A stretch of 64,000 bases of DNA from NCBI GenBank assembly GCA_944739405.2, contig OX123191.2, positions 7,048,830 to 7,112,829 on the forward strand, given 5' to 3'. This DNA is from Euclidia mi. Lineage: Eukaryota; Arthropoda; Insecta; Lepidoptera; Erebidae. Within the stretch, counting starts at the first letter, position 1, and every line of letters starts with the position of its first letter. Under the pieces are notes generated by a model that had not been told where the DNA came from, did no database searches, and saw only the letters and a list, made by a program, of their open reading frames with translations. Both the position numbers and the translations under genes were made by a program. Positions 1-10,035 of the stretch are shown piece after piece.

Positions 1-205
1 TAAATTGATTATATCGAAGTTATACTGTAAGGAGATTAAGTGGAGCAGAATACCAATTGTGAGTCAAATCAAAATTAAATCGCAGTTCAGTCAAAATTCA
101 GTGTCAGTGTCTGTTAAATACGAGAATTGGCCTTCTGGTTCTTGAATACAACATTTTCAAACACGTGAAGGTTACCAAGCAATTTCATTCAAAGCATAAT
201 TTATA

Positions 206-1172
206 GTGATTTTTATGTTCCTATAAAAAATACAAAGTAAGCGGAAGGCATAAGACGGTTTTAATAAAATTAAGTGAAAATTTTGTTTTATGTTTTTTTC
301 TGTAACCTTTACAAAATTTTATGTGTGGTAAAAATATGTGTATTTTTTAATTTTCGTAAGTGTTATGTGTATTAAAAGTTTATTAGCTATTATGCTTTTT
401 TTTGTTACATAGGGAGATAAACGAGCAAGCAGGTTACCTGATAGATCACCGCCGCCCATAGACATCTGCTTTAAATATAATGGGGGATGACCTAATATAT
501 AAATACTAATTCAATTTATTATGTACGCATAATATAATGTCATCCTCATGTCGTGTCTATTAGTTCGATGTTTACGCTTTGTTTTCAGGGCTTGGCTTGG
601 CTTGGAGAAGCTTTGCAAACCGACGACATAATCGTATGTCGAAATCTGATGTCTACATTTTGCTTCTACTCTTTCACCTCCTCAAGCGTGTTGACTACCA
701 CCCCATCAACAATGAGATTTGACGTACTTACTTCACAACTAAACTATAATATAAGAAAGATCTGCTCCCTTTGCGCACTCAGTATATTGATGAGCCTACC
801 TTGCAGTGTGATAAGGTGTACTTTTTGTAAAAGTACACCTTATCACACTCATCCATTATTTTCAGGTTAGAGCCATTTCCACGGTACTATTCTGTAACGG
901 AAAACGAGACCACTAAACCATAAAGTATTTTCAAGAAGAAACCTTTATTTTCACTGCATTGAAGCTGCGACACAAAATACTATATTTTCTACTTTAAGCG
1001 TAATATAGCTCCTAGTATGATTTCCTATCCTAGTAGTCCCATAAATATGATTTATAAGATAAGCAACTTGCCAAACGAGGGCAGTTTAAACCACGACCAA
1101 GATATTGTGAATAAAAGTAGAAAATTTATCAAAATTGTTGACTTTAAAAAAAATATAATCCGCTTCAGTGCG
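206..1172. repeat. 967-bp tandem duplication, copy 1
   Basis: This unit is followed directly by a second copy with the same 967-base spacing throughout. I see only three differences: one G/A substitution near the start and two homopolymer length changes. It contains a fragment of a common lepidopteran interspersed repeat (about 410-475, with the words GAGCAAGCAGG and CACCGCCGCCCATAG). It also has an intron-acceptor-like TTTTCAG before a GC-richer stretch (about 587-700), and a long hairpin at 806-848. A 105-codon open frame at 553-870 occurs in both copies, but I recognise no protein in it. The high identity implies a recent duplication or an assembly artefact. Confidence 0.85.
806..848. repeat. 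Perfect hairpin, 20-bp stem
   Basis: Bases 806-825 are the exact reverse complement of 829-848, leaving a 3-base loop. The same hairpin recurs at 1773-1815 in the second copy. It lies in the middle of the unit rather than at an end, so it is not a terminal repeat of the duplication. Confidence 0.85.
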
Positions 1173-2139
1173 GTGATTTTTATATTCCTATAAAAAAATA
1201 CAAAGTAAGCGGAAGGCATAAGACGGTTTTAATAAAATTAAGTGAAAATTTTGTTTTATGTTTTTTTCTGTAACCTTTACAAAATTTTATGTGTGGTAAA
1301 AATATGTGTATTTTTTAATTTTCGTAAGTGTTATGTGTATTAAAAGTTTATTAGCTATTATGCTTTTTTTGTTACATAGGGAGATAAACGAGCAAGCAGG
1401 TTACCTGATAGATCACCGCCGCCCATAGACATCTGCTTTAAATATAATGGGGGATGACCTAATATATAAATACTAATTCAATTTATTATGTACGCATAAT
1501 ATAATGTCATCCTCATGTCGTGTCTATTAGTTCGATGTTTACGCTTTGTTTTCAGGGCTTGGCTTGGCTTGGAGAAGCTTTGCAAACCGACGACATAATC
1601 GTATGTCGAAATCTGATGTCTACATTTTGCTTCTACTCTTTCACCTCCTCAAGCGTGTTGACTACCACCCCATCAACAATGAGATTTGACGTACTTACTT
1701 CACAACTAAACTATAATATAAGAAAGATCTGCTCCCTTTGCGCACTCAGTATATTGATGAGCCTACCTTGCAGTGTGATAAGGTGTACTTTTTGTAAAAG
1801 TACACCTTATCACACTCATCCATTATTTTCAGGTTAGAGCCATTTCCACGGTACTATTCTGTAACGGAAAACGAGACCACTAAACCATAAAGTATTTTCA
1901 AGAAGAAACCTTTATTTTCACTGCATTGAAGCTGCGACACAAAATACTATATTTTCTACTTTAAGCGTAATATAGCTCCTAGTATGATTTCCTATCCTAG
2001 TAGTCCCATAAATATGATTTATAAGATAAGCAACTTGCCAAACGAGGGCAGTTTAAACCACGACCAAGATATTGTGAATAAAAGTAGAAAATTTATCAAA
2101 ATTGTTGACTTTAAAAAAAATATAATCCGCTTCAGTGCG
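1173..2139. repeat. 967-bp tandem duplication, copy 2
   Basis: Second copy of the unit at 206-1172. The junction between copies and the outer right end share a small CCGC...GCGG stem-loop (about 1159-1172 and 2127-2140). A terminal hairpin of this kind is found in Helitrons, but the ends that would confirm that class are not clear, so I leave the unit unclassified. It carries the same 105-codon open frame (1520-1837) and hairpin (1773-1815). Confidence 0.85.
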
Positions 2140-2447
2140 GGGCTCTTCTAAGATGAAGTCTAAGATAATCCGACTTTCAGTTATTCCGTTCAACTTTAAG
2201 AATAACTTTCATTTGTGGTTTTTCTGTTTGTACAAAATAAAAAATTCGTAATACATTAAAGTGAATTTCGTTGACAGATAATTAATATTTAGGATTTAGC
2301 TTAATCTCTCGGTATTAAATTTGTTGCTTCTTTGTGAATAGCGATTTACTTATTATGACCAAATGAATCTTGTTGGCAAAGCAAATTAAAACAGCCGAAA
2401 ATATACTTGAAATTTTTAAAACGCTGCCTTCATATCTTCTTAATATA

Positions 2448-2645
2448 TAAAATCCTTGCGTTACTTACTGACTGACAGACACGCTACAGCCGAAACTATT
2501 GGGCGCAGGAAGCTGAAATTTGGCATGTATATTCCTTGGGGATCGTAGGAGTGCACTAAGAAGGGATTTCCCGAAATTCCCACGGGATCGGCCAAAACGG
2601 GTAAATAAAAAAAAATGCAGGCATAGCTGCTGGCGTCCTCTAGTT
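2448..2645 (+). repeat. Dispersed insect repeat (family A), copy 1
   Basis: The stretch runs from a CTTGCGTTACTTACTGACTG-like start through GCGCAGGAAGCTGAAATTTGG and GAAATTCCCACGGGATCGG to GCATAGCTGCTGGCGTCCTC. Related copies are at 32530-32730 (plus) and 51998-52083 (minus, partial). A more distant relative is at 56280-56760. I recognise the sequence type as a widespread arthropod interspersed repeat but cannot assign a class. It encodes no protein. Confidence 0.6.
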
Positions 2646-2998
2646 TTCTATAAATGGAAAGAAGAAAATTTTCTTGAAGTTTATTAGTCTAATGTGTAGT
2701 ATTTTTTTAAAAGACGAATTCTACTCGTAGATTATTTATAGACTCGTTCGTCTGATCTAACACAAAGCACAGTAGTGTTATGCCTACCAAATAGACACAC
2801 TTACGTATTTCGGTCCATCTTATATCTTTGGACAACTTACAAAAAACTAAGCTGAGCTAGTATACAATGCTAACCCTTTTTTTATTCTTTATTTGAATTG
2901 GGGTAATGACCTTACCTTATATTCATACTCATTTATTTTGTGATTCATAATATTATAGATAAAATATCAGAAAATCGGAATAAATGATAGTGTTCATC
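2646..2998. other. AT-rich DNA, no gene seen
   Basis: No coding region, tRNA or repeat recognised. This is the left flank of the Gypsy insertion. Confidence 0.5.
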
Positions 2999-3002
2999 AC
3001 AC

Positions 3003-3765
3003 TGAGACGGAGGATCTCAGGTAGGATGTCGGGGTTCAAGAGAAACACTGCTAGGCTGAACAGGTTCTTTATTATGTCTCACTACCGCCTACATACAGTA
3101 TGACTGAACTAGGTAAGCACTGGCCTGAGGGCTGGAGTGTAGACTCCTGCTGCTCTCCGACGCTCGCAGGGTAGCCTGCTCGTAGGGTCGCCGGTGAGCT
3201 GGCCGAAGTGCACGCTGCGCAGGCAGCTCGGTGGTCGAGGTGTTGGCTGAGTGGAGGCTCAGGCGATGCAGCCGATGTGGGCCGAGCGGTAAGGCTCAGG
3301 CGTAAATGGTGCAGTCAGGCGTCCGTGGCCTGGCTGTAGGAGGCTCGTAGGCAGGAGCTGATGCGTTGGCGGCGGCTGGTAGCAGTACGGCGCCCGCAGC
3401 TCGTAAGTCGCAGCCCGTAGGAAGAACTGGAAACAGCATAGAGAATACACAACAACCGGTCAGAAACAGGCCATCCCTAGATCGGCTGTTATGCTTAGGA
3501 GATACTACAGACAGAACATATAGGCACACAGACAACTAAAATATGCTTACCCCCTCACGAGGTGTAGTGGCAGCGTTCCAACCTCTAGGAAAAGTGACCG
3601 ATTTAGAACGCGCACCCATCTTATATAGGCATAAACCTATGACTCACAGACTGCCTGTGGCTCTGAACATGACTATATATGGTAATATTGCGAATGCTCT
3701 GCGGCTAAGCTGGCGTTAAGCGCCTGCGAGATATTATAACGCAATACGTGGAGTATTACGTTACA
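3003..3765 (-). repeat. Gypsy 3' LTR
   Basis: This matches 27542-28340 almost throughout. It is 36 bases shorter because the right LTR has an extra segment at about 28093-28128. Several substitutions separate the two, so the insertion is not recent. Short open frames on the minus strand inside the LTR recur in both copies and are not genes. Confidence 0.9.
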
Positions 3766-3780
3766 ATACCCCGCTCTGTG
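3766..3780 (-). promoter_or_regulatory. Gypsy polypurine tract
   Basis: Read on the minus strand this is AGAGCGGGG followed by TAT and then the LTR start TGTAACG. Its position directly inside the 3' LTR fits the plus-strand primer site of an LTR retrotransposon. Confidence 0.65.
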
Positions 3781-3913
3781 CAGCAGGATTTTGCGTGTCT
3801 AGACAAGAAAAATCCGTCCAACTAAGTCCTCCGAACTTCCGTAGACAGTGCTAAGTAGATAGTAACAATGAAACTCAAACTGCAGGTAGGTACAATGAAA
3901 GAATCTAGTTAGG

Positions 3914-4140
3914 TTAGGAATCAGTGTATCTAATTAGTTTTAAATCTTTAATGTGCCGTCTGCCAATAGATTTACCCGACGAATCCGCTAATTCGTACAC
4001 TAGTGGTGACTTTTTAGCAATAATAGAACACTTGGTAAACTTAGGAGATAGTTTTTTGCTAAATGATTCGTCCGTATCATTTAAATAGAAGGTTATTTTC
4101 CACACAATATCACCTACGTTCAATTCAGCCGGTTTACGAC
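3914..4140 (-). pseudogene. Gypsy integrase C-terminal fragment
   Basis: The minus-strand translation contains NVGDIVWKITFYLND, KLSPKFTKCSIIAKKSPLVY and IGRRHIKDLKLI. These match the C-terminal domain of Gypsy integrases (the GDLVW...HIKDLK type) that follows the catalytic core. The frame stays open through 4140, where it meets the BEL/Pao target duplication ACGAC. Across that duplication it joins in frame to the integrase zinc-finger part at 24786 onward. No DDE catalytic core lies between the two parts, so the core was lost before the BEL insertion. Confidence 0.8.
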
Positions 4141-4615
4141 TGGTTCAGCGTTACACCGAAACCGAAGGTTTTAGGCGATTTGGAGAAGGATTAATACTGT
4201 GGACTGTAGGATGGCGGTTCTTCGGCGACTAGGAAGTGAGGAAGTGGAAAAGGTGTTGTGGATAGGAGCCTCTTACCTTGCAAATGGCTGCCTCCTGGTG
4301 TCTTCAAGTATATTGAAGCTGCTTGAATCACTCCACTACACAAATCACTTTCACTCGCGAGCGGTTTTGTTGAGTTTTGTATAAGCGGTAATAATTATAT
4401 ATGGCGGTGCAGTTCAGTGCGGTACGGTGCGGCGGACATGAGATCACGCGTCTAGAAACTTCCATTCTTTTTTCGTCGCCGTTGAGCAGGGCGGCCAATA
4501 GCGAGGCGTTTTTGGGAGGGGATTCATGGAAAGCATCGCTCGGATTGGCCGAGCAGCGACGAACCATTGACGTTGATGTGATTAGTTCTCGATGGAAAGG
4601 TAGATGGCGCTACCA
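4141..4615 (-). repeat. BEL/Pao 3' LTR (intact, 475 bp)
   Basis: It starts TGGTTCAGCG and ends GCGCTACCA on the plus strand. Its first 53 bases match 15234-15286 and the rest matches 24353-24785. That comparison shows the second LTR was split by a LINE at its GATTA site. Confidence 0.9.
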
Positions 4616-4632
4616 TATCCCCCCGGCCCTAA
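4616..4632 (-). promoter_or_regulatory. BEL/Pao polypurine tract
   Basis: On the minus strand the stretch reads as a purine-rich GGGCCGGGGGGATA directly before the LTR start TGGTAGCGCC, the expected place for the plus-strand primer. The next 200 bases to 4830 are non-coding element sequence. Confidence 0.65.
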
Positions 4633-4830
4633 AGGGTTGCCTTTAAAAGAAATAGAATTGAACTTAGCTATGTTGGGTGTACTACCGCATAACCCATCAA
4701 TAGGCTAAGACAGCGATATGATAATAAAATTAATCTAAATTAACTTTAGCGAAAACTACAAACGCAATAATAGCGAAAACTACAAACTAAATACTTAAAC
4801 TAAGAGGTAGATACAACTTCGGGCTAGATC

Positions 4831-5730
4831 TCACTGAGTTGGAAGCGGACAGAGACGTATAACAGGGAGCACGTAGCTCCCCTTCGTGGTTTTCACGGTA
4901 ACAACGCGGGTTGTACCGTCCTTGGAAGTATGCAGTTTCTCTACGATGGCTAACGGCCATGAAAGCGGCGGAGCATTATGTATTAGGACGACCAACGTAC
5001 CCTCCTGTATAGGGGATGCAGGACTATTCCACTTGGATCTAGCCTGAAGCTGGTGTAGATATTCCGCACGCCAGCGCCGCCAGAACGACTGCACGAGTTT
5101 ATCCAGCAGAGTATGTCTCTGGAGCAAGCTTGAAGAGTCTGCTTCAGGAGCCGGAAATGACGATAATGGCACTGTGTTCAGAAAATGTGCAGGGCTTAAC
5201 GCGGATGGTTCTGCAGGGTTACTACTCAATGCCGTGAGTGGACGCGAGTTGATCAGTGCCTCGACTTGTGCAAGGACAGTTAAAAGCTCTTCGTAAGAGA
5301 GGATCTGTTGACCTATAACTTTGAAGAGATGCGTTTTAATTACTTTGGCCATGTTTTCCCAACATCCACCAAAATGTGGTGATGCTGGTGGAATAAACTT
5401 CCAGTCAATATGATCTATGGAAAGTTGTTCCTGAAGACGACTACGATAACCCGCGACGTGATTGAAACAAGTAGCGGGATCAAGTTCAATCAATTTACTA
5501 ACGCGGTGGGCTACAAAAGTCTGCCAGCGGTGAGGAGAAGAATGAATCCAAGCGAGCACTACTTTGGAGTCAGAAAATGCGTATATTTTATTAATAGGGT
5601 AGTGGGGCAAAACTGTGTCTTGAACCTTGCGGAGCAACTGAGACAGCAGAAGGGCCGCGCACAACTCCAGTCTCGCAACCGAAATGGTTTTAACAGGCGA
5701 GACCTTAGACTTAGCACAAACTAACTGCAC
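4831..5730 (-). pseudogene. BEL/Pao pol: RNase H joined to integrase C-terminal half
   Basis: The 299-codon open frame begins in the RNase H region (VKTISVARLELCAALLLSQL, IYAFSDSKVVLAWI, FVAHRVSKL) typical of BEL/Pao pol. At about residue 91 (FNHVAGY) it jumps directly into the end of the integrase core (LSIDHIDWKFIPPASPHFGG) and the C-terminal integrase part (INSRPLTALS, LSPAHFLNT, FWRRWRAEYLHQLQ). The integrase zinc finger and first catalytic residues are missing, yet the frame is kept. The upstream frame continues to 5803 with a shift and stops. The start methionine is not the real start of pol. Confidence 0.85.
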
Positions 5731-5802
5731 CGAGTAGTTAGAACCAATGCGGACTTGCAGATATACGACTCCGCCGTAAGCACGCTCGCTGGCGTCAGCC
5801 TA

Positions 5803-6044
5803 TTAAGTTGATGTGGTACATCCATCTACCAACCCAAGATGATGCGGAATAGTAATTTGATTGAGCGCGGTAAGCTCAATACAAAACTGACCCCAAGCGG
5901 TGACAATATGGTCAGGGGGTGTTTCATCCCACTCACACTTTGATAGCCAAAGCTCTTTGATCAAGAGCTTGGCGTACAAAATTGTGGGAGCCACAAAACT
6001 CATTATGTCCCATATTCGAGCGACTGTGGACAGCATAGTGCGTT
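5803..6044 (-). pseudogene. BEL/Pao pol: RT-RNase H connection
   Basis: KRTMLSTVARIWDIMSFVAP and ILYAKLLIKELW correspond to the conserved segment after the RT in BEL/Pao polyproteins (STVARIFDPLGWLSP-type). It ends at a premature stop near 5803, and the downstream RNase H begins in another frame (DASERAYGGVVYL near 5740-5780). A short plus-strand LINE end is inserted at the 5' side of this segment. Confidence 0.8.
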
Positions 6045-6167
6045 TCGGCCTTTCTTCTCAAGAAGTCATTTAGCTAGGAAAAGCCGGCATCATCTAGAAT
6101 AGGGTTTTGACATGTATAAGTGTTGTAAACAACCAAAATGCAGAAATAAATATGTCTTTATGTCTTT
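6045..6167 (+). mobile_element. 5'-truncated LINE 3' end inside BEL/Pao pol
   Basis: About 120 bases almost identical to 21309-21435, the 3' end of the plus-strand CR1-like LINE at 16251-21440. Both carry GGCCTTTCTTCTCAAGAAG, then AAAATGCAGAAATAAAT, then a tail of repeated ATGTCTTT. It splits the BEL frame between ...SHRQMLK and KRTMLSTV. A severely 5'-truncated copy with a short repeated tail is usual for CR1/L2-type LINEs. Confidence 0.75.
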
Positions 6168-6440
6168 AGCATCTGGCGGTGAGACGTCAAACCGGAAACT
6201 ATCACAGGATTTGTCCCAGCGTAAACCGAGAACCTTATGCGGTACAGACTTCTCAAACAGTCTGGAGAAGCTTTATGAGAATCTGGTATGCGTGCGAGAA
6301 ACTCCTTAGAGTCACTTGTCCATTTGACAAGATCAATTTGGCCTCGCTTGAGAAGCTGAATAAGCTCTTCACAAAGCGAAATTGCTAGCGGAGCGGATAT
6401 GACACTACAGGCAATGTCATCCATATATAAAGCGGAAGCG
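6168..6440 (-). pseudogene. BEL/Pao RT palm end with YMDD motif
   Basis: The minus-strand translation ALYMDDIACS...LAISLCEELIQLLKRGQIDLVKWTSDSKEFLARIP matches the BEL/Pao RT around the catalytic YxDD box and the following segment. Directly upstream of YMDD (plus-strand 6440 onward) the RT sequence is replaced by a 10-bp minisatellite, so all of the palm before YMDD is missing. Confidence 0.85.
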
Positions 6441-7261
6441 TAGTATAGTATAGTGTAGCATAGCGTAGCATAGCATAGCGTAGCATAGCGCAGCATAGCG
6501 CAGCATAGCGCAGCATAGCGCAGCATAGCGCAGCATAGCGCAGCATAGCGCAGCATAGCGCAGCATAGCGCAGCATAGCGCAGCATAGCGCAGCATAGCG
6601 CAGCATAGCGCAGCATAGCGCAGCATAGCGCACCATAGCGCAGCATAGCGCAGCATAGCGCAGCGCAGCGCAGCGCAGCGCAGCGCAGCATAGCGCAGCA
6701 TAGCGCAGCATAGCGCAGCATAGCGCAGCATAGCGCAGCATAGCGCAGCATAGCGCAGCATAGCGCAGCATAGCGCAGCATAGCGCAGCATAGCGCAGCA
6801 TAGCGCAGCATAGCGCAGCATAGCGCAGCATAGCGCAGCATAGCGCAGCATAGCGCAGCATAGCGCAGCATAGCGCAGCATAGCGCAGCATAGCGCAGCA
6901 TAGCGCAGCATAGCGCAGCATAGCGCAGCATAGCGCAGCATAGCGCAGCATAGCGCAGCATAGCGCAGCATAGCGCAGCATAGCGCAGCATAGCGCAGCA
7001 TAGCGCAGCATAGCGCAGCATAGCGCAGCATAGCGCAGCATAGCGCAGCATAGCGCAGCATAGCGCAGCATAGCGCAGCATAGCGCAGCATAGCGCAGCA
7101 TAGCGCAGCATTGCGTAGCATAGCGTAGCATAGCGTAGCATAGCGCAGCATAGCGCAGCATAGCGTAGCATAGCGTAGCATAGCGTAGCATAGCGTAGCA
7201 TAGCGTAGCATAGCGTAGCATAGCGTAGCATAGCGTAGCATAGCGTAGCATAGCATAGCAT
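6440..7261. repeat. 10-bp minisatellite, unit TAGCGCAGCA
   Basis: About 82 units. The core is uniform TAGCGCAGCA; the edges, mainly after about 7110 and before about 6490, are TAGCGTAGCA and TAGCATAGCA variants. One inner stretch (about 6658-6688) shrinks to GCGCA steps. It is open in all three minus frames because no unit contains a stop on that strand. The three 279-367-codon frames (MLRYAALCCA-type) are by-products and not genes. It abuts the BEL YMDD box on one side and a LINE fragment on the other. Confidence 0.95.
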
Positions 7262-8206
7262 GGCTAATTAGTCCTTCATCTTACACACAGTTTTAGTATC
7301 CACCTTGATCTCTTGAAGAACAGAACAACAACGACTCCAAACTTATTTTTGAATCGCACATCGATGCAATTGTATCTAAAGCATCTAGATCTCTAGGGTT
7401 TATTATGCGGCTGTCGAAATGTTTCACTAAATGTAAAACATTAAAAATATTATATTGTACCTTTGTTAGGAGCAATCTAGAATACGCGTCTGAGATCTGG
7501 AACCCATGCTACCAAAAATACGTTGATCGCATAGAAAATATTCAAAGAAAATTTATTCGATTTCTAGCCTTTCATCAGGGGATACCGTATCAGCCAGGTG
7601 ATTACTATAGCCTCTGTAGAAGGTTTCATCTGTTGCCTTTAACTTTTCGACGTCAGATTGCCGATTGTGTACTTTTGACTAAAATATTACATGGTGATAT
7701 TGATAGCCCTACTTTATTAGACAAATTGTCTCTTAATGTTCCCTCGATTACGCGTTATAATCCACCTATACGTATACCTTTTGCCACGTCAAATTACAGA
7801 CAAAATTCATTTATTGTCCGTGCAAGTAGAAACTATAATAGGTTACATAAACAGCATAACTTTGACCCATTTTGTAGTAGTGTGTCTCAGATACGGAGGT
7901 GCTTAAGCCTTACTTTCTTTACAGATACCTAATAATATAGATGTGTGATTGTATTCTCAATAGTTCTGATATATATGTTACTGTTTATTTTAATTTTTCT
8001 TATATAATTATGCGTGCTACCATAGTAGAATGTTAGTTGTACCATTAACCTAGCATCTAAAGCTGATCTACGCATGTTCACTAGGTACCTTCTTTATACA
8101 ATTCCTATGCGTGATGACTTGTTATTGGCTTTATGTTTACCATTCTGTTATTACATGTATATTTTAGCTGTAAGTCATCCATGTTTCTTAAATAAATAAA
8201 TAAAAA
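7262..8206 (+). mobile_element. 5'-truncated CR1/Jockey-like LINE
   Basis: The open frame 7405-7932 (175 aa) contains FVRSNLEYASEIWNPCYQKYVDRIENIQRKFIRF and later NRLHKQHNFDPF, the C-terminal region after the RT in CR1/Jockey-like ORF2 proteins. No RT motif is left. The sequence ends with AAATAAATAAATAAAAAAAC at about 8206, read as a tail. It lies inside BEL pol: the BEL frame resumes at 8207 on the minus strand. Confidence 0.8.
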
Positions 8207-8443
8207 AACAACAAGACGTAATACAATCATAAGTATGTAACGTAGGTACGGTACCCATAATCACATACCCAAATACCGTCTCAATAGCGGGCGGTAAATC
8301 ATATCGCTCACTACGGACTATTTTAGTTAGTAGCAAGTGCGGAAATATTGAAGCTCCGATCAAAAGATCAATGCCTGCCGGATTCGCAAACTCCGCGTCT
8401 GCCAGCGGCAATGACTCGAGGTGAGTGAGTGATGCTACGTCTA
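8207..8443 (-). pseudogene. BEL/Pao protease-to-RT linker
   Basis: DVASLTHLESLPLADAEFANPAGIDLLIGASIFPHLL is the BEL/Pao segment between protease and RT (LPLADPxF...IDxLIGxDxF-type). It continues from the protease at 13145 once the LINE insertion 8444-13144 is set aside. The frame runs to GTVPTLHTYDCITS, where the LINE fragment begins. Confidence 0.85.
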
Positions 8444-8665
8444 GATAAGATAAGATAAGATAAGATCATTTTATCGCATAAACATGAGTATACATACATT
8501 TATAAGCATGCAAGGTGTTACATTTAATTGTTGTTGTGTTCTTACATGTTTGCCATATCATATATCGGCGTGCAAATATTAATTTGATAAGCTTACAATA
8601 ATAATGAGAAAAAAAAAATACAAATAAGAATTTTAGTATTAATAAAATAAAGTCATAAAATTTGT

Positions 8666-9307
8666 AGGTCATGTAATATTCCCCCCGTGGGATCTCCACC
8701 TTGTCGTGGTGGGGGGCTCAGTAACCGTGGGTTAGAAGCCACCCACGGTGAAGCTAAGCGGGATCCCGGGAGGGGACGCTCCACGTGGGCTTGGTAGAGG
8801 CCTGCGTAGGATGCGTCCCATGGTGCGGGTGCGGGGGACAGTTCTGTGTGTCCCTCGCAGTCGGGTGCGGTCGCGGGAGGAGAGGCGTGTGGGTGTTGCG
8901 TTGCCCCGCGCCCTATCTCCCGCGACCAAATGGGGGCGCACCATCGTTGCGTCGCGGTGGGGCCGCAGAGGAAGAGGAGATGCGGTGTTGCGTTGCCGTC
9001 CTCCCTATCCTCTGCGGCCGCTGGGTGTTTTGGCGGCGGAGCCCAACACCTTCATCCGCCGCCAAGGGGGTTTCGTTCGGGGCCCGCCTGACCATCTGGC
9101 GGGCCAATACCCGTCGGGGGGTAGCGAGGAATGCTTTGGTGAAACCCTACCCTCCGACACATGGGTACATGAGGAGCACGGGTTGGTTTTTAGTCAGTAA
9201 GAGTCTGACAGTCCCCTTCGTCCTTCCCCCCGGAGGAGGGACTCCATGAGGATTTTCCAACCCGATACCAAAAAAAAAAAAAAAAAAAAAAAAGGTCATG
9301 TAATATT
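8666..9307 (+). mobile_element. GC-rich 612-bp non-autonomous poly(A) retroelement with 15-bp target duplication
   Basis: Bases 8681-9292 are bounded by the exact 15-bp duplication AGGTCATGTAATATT (8666-8680 and 9293-9307) and end in about 22 A. The body is far GC-richer than its surroundings and forms several strong hairpins. Its 3' part (CCTCCGACACATGGGTACATGAGGA, then a CAGTAAGAGTCTGACAG-type stretch) resembles a 3' end common in lepidopteran R1-type LINEs and SINEs, seen also in antisense at 48131-48330. Several long open frames overlap on both strands because of base composition; none resembles a protein. I read it as a SINE-like element moved by an R1-type LINE. Confidence 0.8.
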
Positions 9308-9475
9308 AAATAGCTAAAATTTTAGGTGATGGTATCCTGTAAGAAATCTGATATATTGTAATAAGTCTTGCAGGCTAAAAATGATTTTACTTTTTTCTTA
9401 AATGCTACCATATTGAGTTCTTTCCAAGCTTTAGGTAACTTATTATACAGTACTGGAGCCATGCAAAAGACGCTT

Positions 9476-10015
9476 CTACGCATAAGTGCAGTTTTTTGAG
9501 CTCTGTAAGCAAAGCTTTGTGTTATTGCGCCTGTTTCTAGGTACTACATCAGCCATGCGAGGAAATAAGTTTGGATTAGACTTAACAAATACTACGATTT
9601 CCAAAATATACAGACATGGTAAAGTTAATATGTTATATTTTTTAAAGTATGGTACACAGCTATCGGTAGGTCGCAGTTTAAACATACTTCTCAGGCATCT
9701 TTTTTGGGCTTTGAATATAATTTCTTTGTCTGTTGAGTTGCCCCAGAATATGACTCCGTATCTAAGGATGGATTCAACTAGTCCGTAGTATGCGACAATA
9801 AGTGCGTCTATATGAATCACTCCCGAAAGAGAGTACAAAGCGTATGCACTACTACTAATTCTTTTATTTAAAAGGTCTAAATGAGCTTTCCAATTTAGAT
9901 TTCTATCAATAGTCAGTCCTAGAAACTTGGTTGTATTAACTGCGTCAATATTATTGTTATCAAAGGAAATGTCAATATCAAATGTCAATGGGCGTTGACT
10001 AAAATGCATAATCAT
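9476..10015 (-). pseudogene. CR1-like ORF2 C-terminal part
   Basis: 179 codons with VNTTKFLGLTIDRNLNWKAHLDLL and YYGLVESILRYGVIFWGNSTDKEIIFKAQKRCLR, the conserved region after the RT in CR1/Jockey-like ORF2 proteins. It belongs directly behind the RT frame ending at 10036; a stop and frameshift separate the two. About 70% of a very similar segment appears at 61824-62445. Confidence 0.85.
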
Positions 10016-10035
10016 TGTTTTATTAAGGTTAATTT

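Noticed and set aside
553..870. 105-codon frame present in both tandem copies
   Set aside because: No recognisable domain; it runs through a 20-bp hairpin, and its doubling simply follows the duplication.
206..2139. Helitron call for the tandem unit, based on the CCGC...GCGG stem-loop at its end
   Set aside because: The required 5' TC and 3' CTRR ends are not placed convincingly, and the head-to-tail form is not explained.
3259..3535. Cysteine-containing small open frames, repeated at 27798-28068
   Set aside because: Both lie inside the two Gypsy LTRs.
4401..4646. Open frames in both directions, repeated at 24552-24900
   Set aside because: They lie inside the two BEL/Pao LTRs.
6158..7261. 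Three long minus-strand open frames of 279-367 codons (MLRYAALCCA repeats)
   Set aside because: They are the same 10-bp minisatellite read in three frames. A unit without stops gives 30-base, 10-residue periodicity in every frame.
6440..7261. CRISPR-like array
   Set aside because: Continuous 10-bp units with no spacers, in an animal genome.
8732..9249. Overlapping open frames on both strands of the GC-rich element
   Set aside because: Explained by GC-rich composition and lack of stops. No protein motif, and the sequence behaves as a structured non-coding retroelement.
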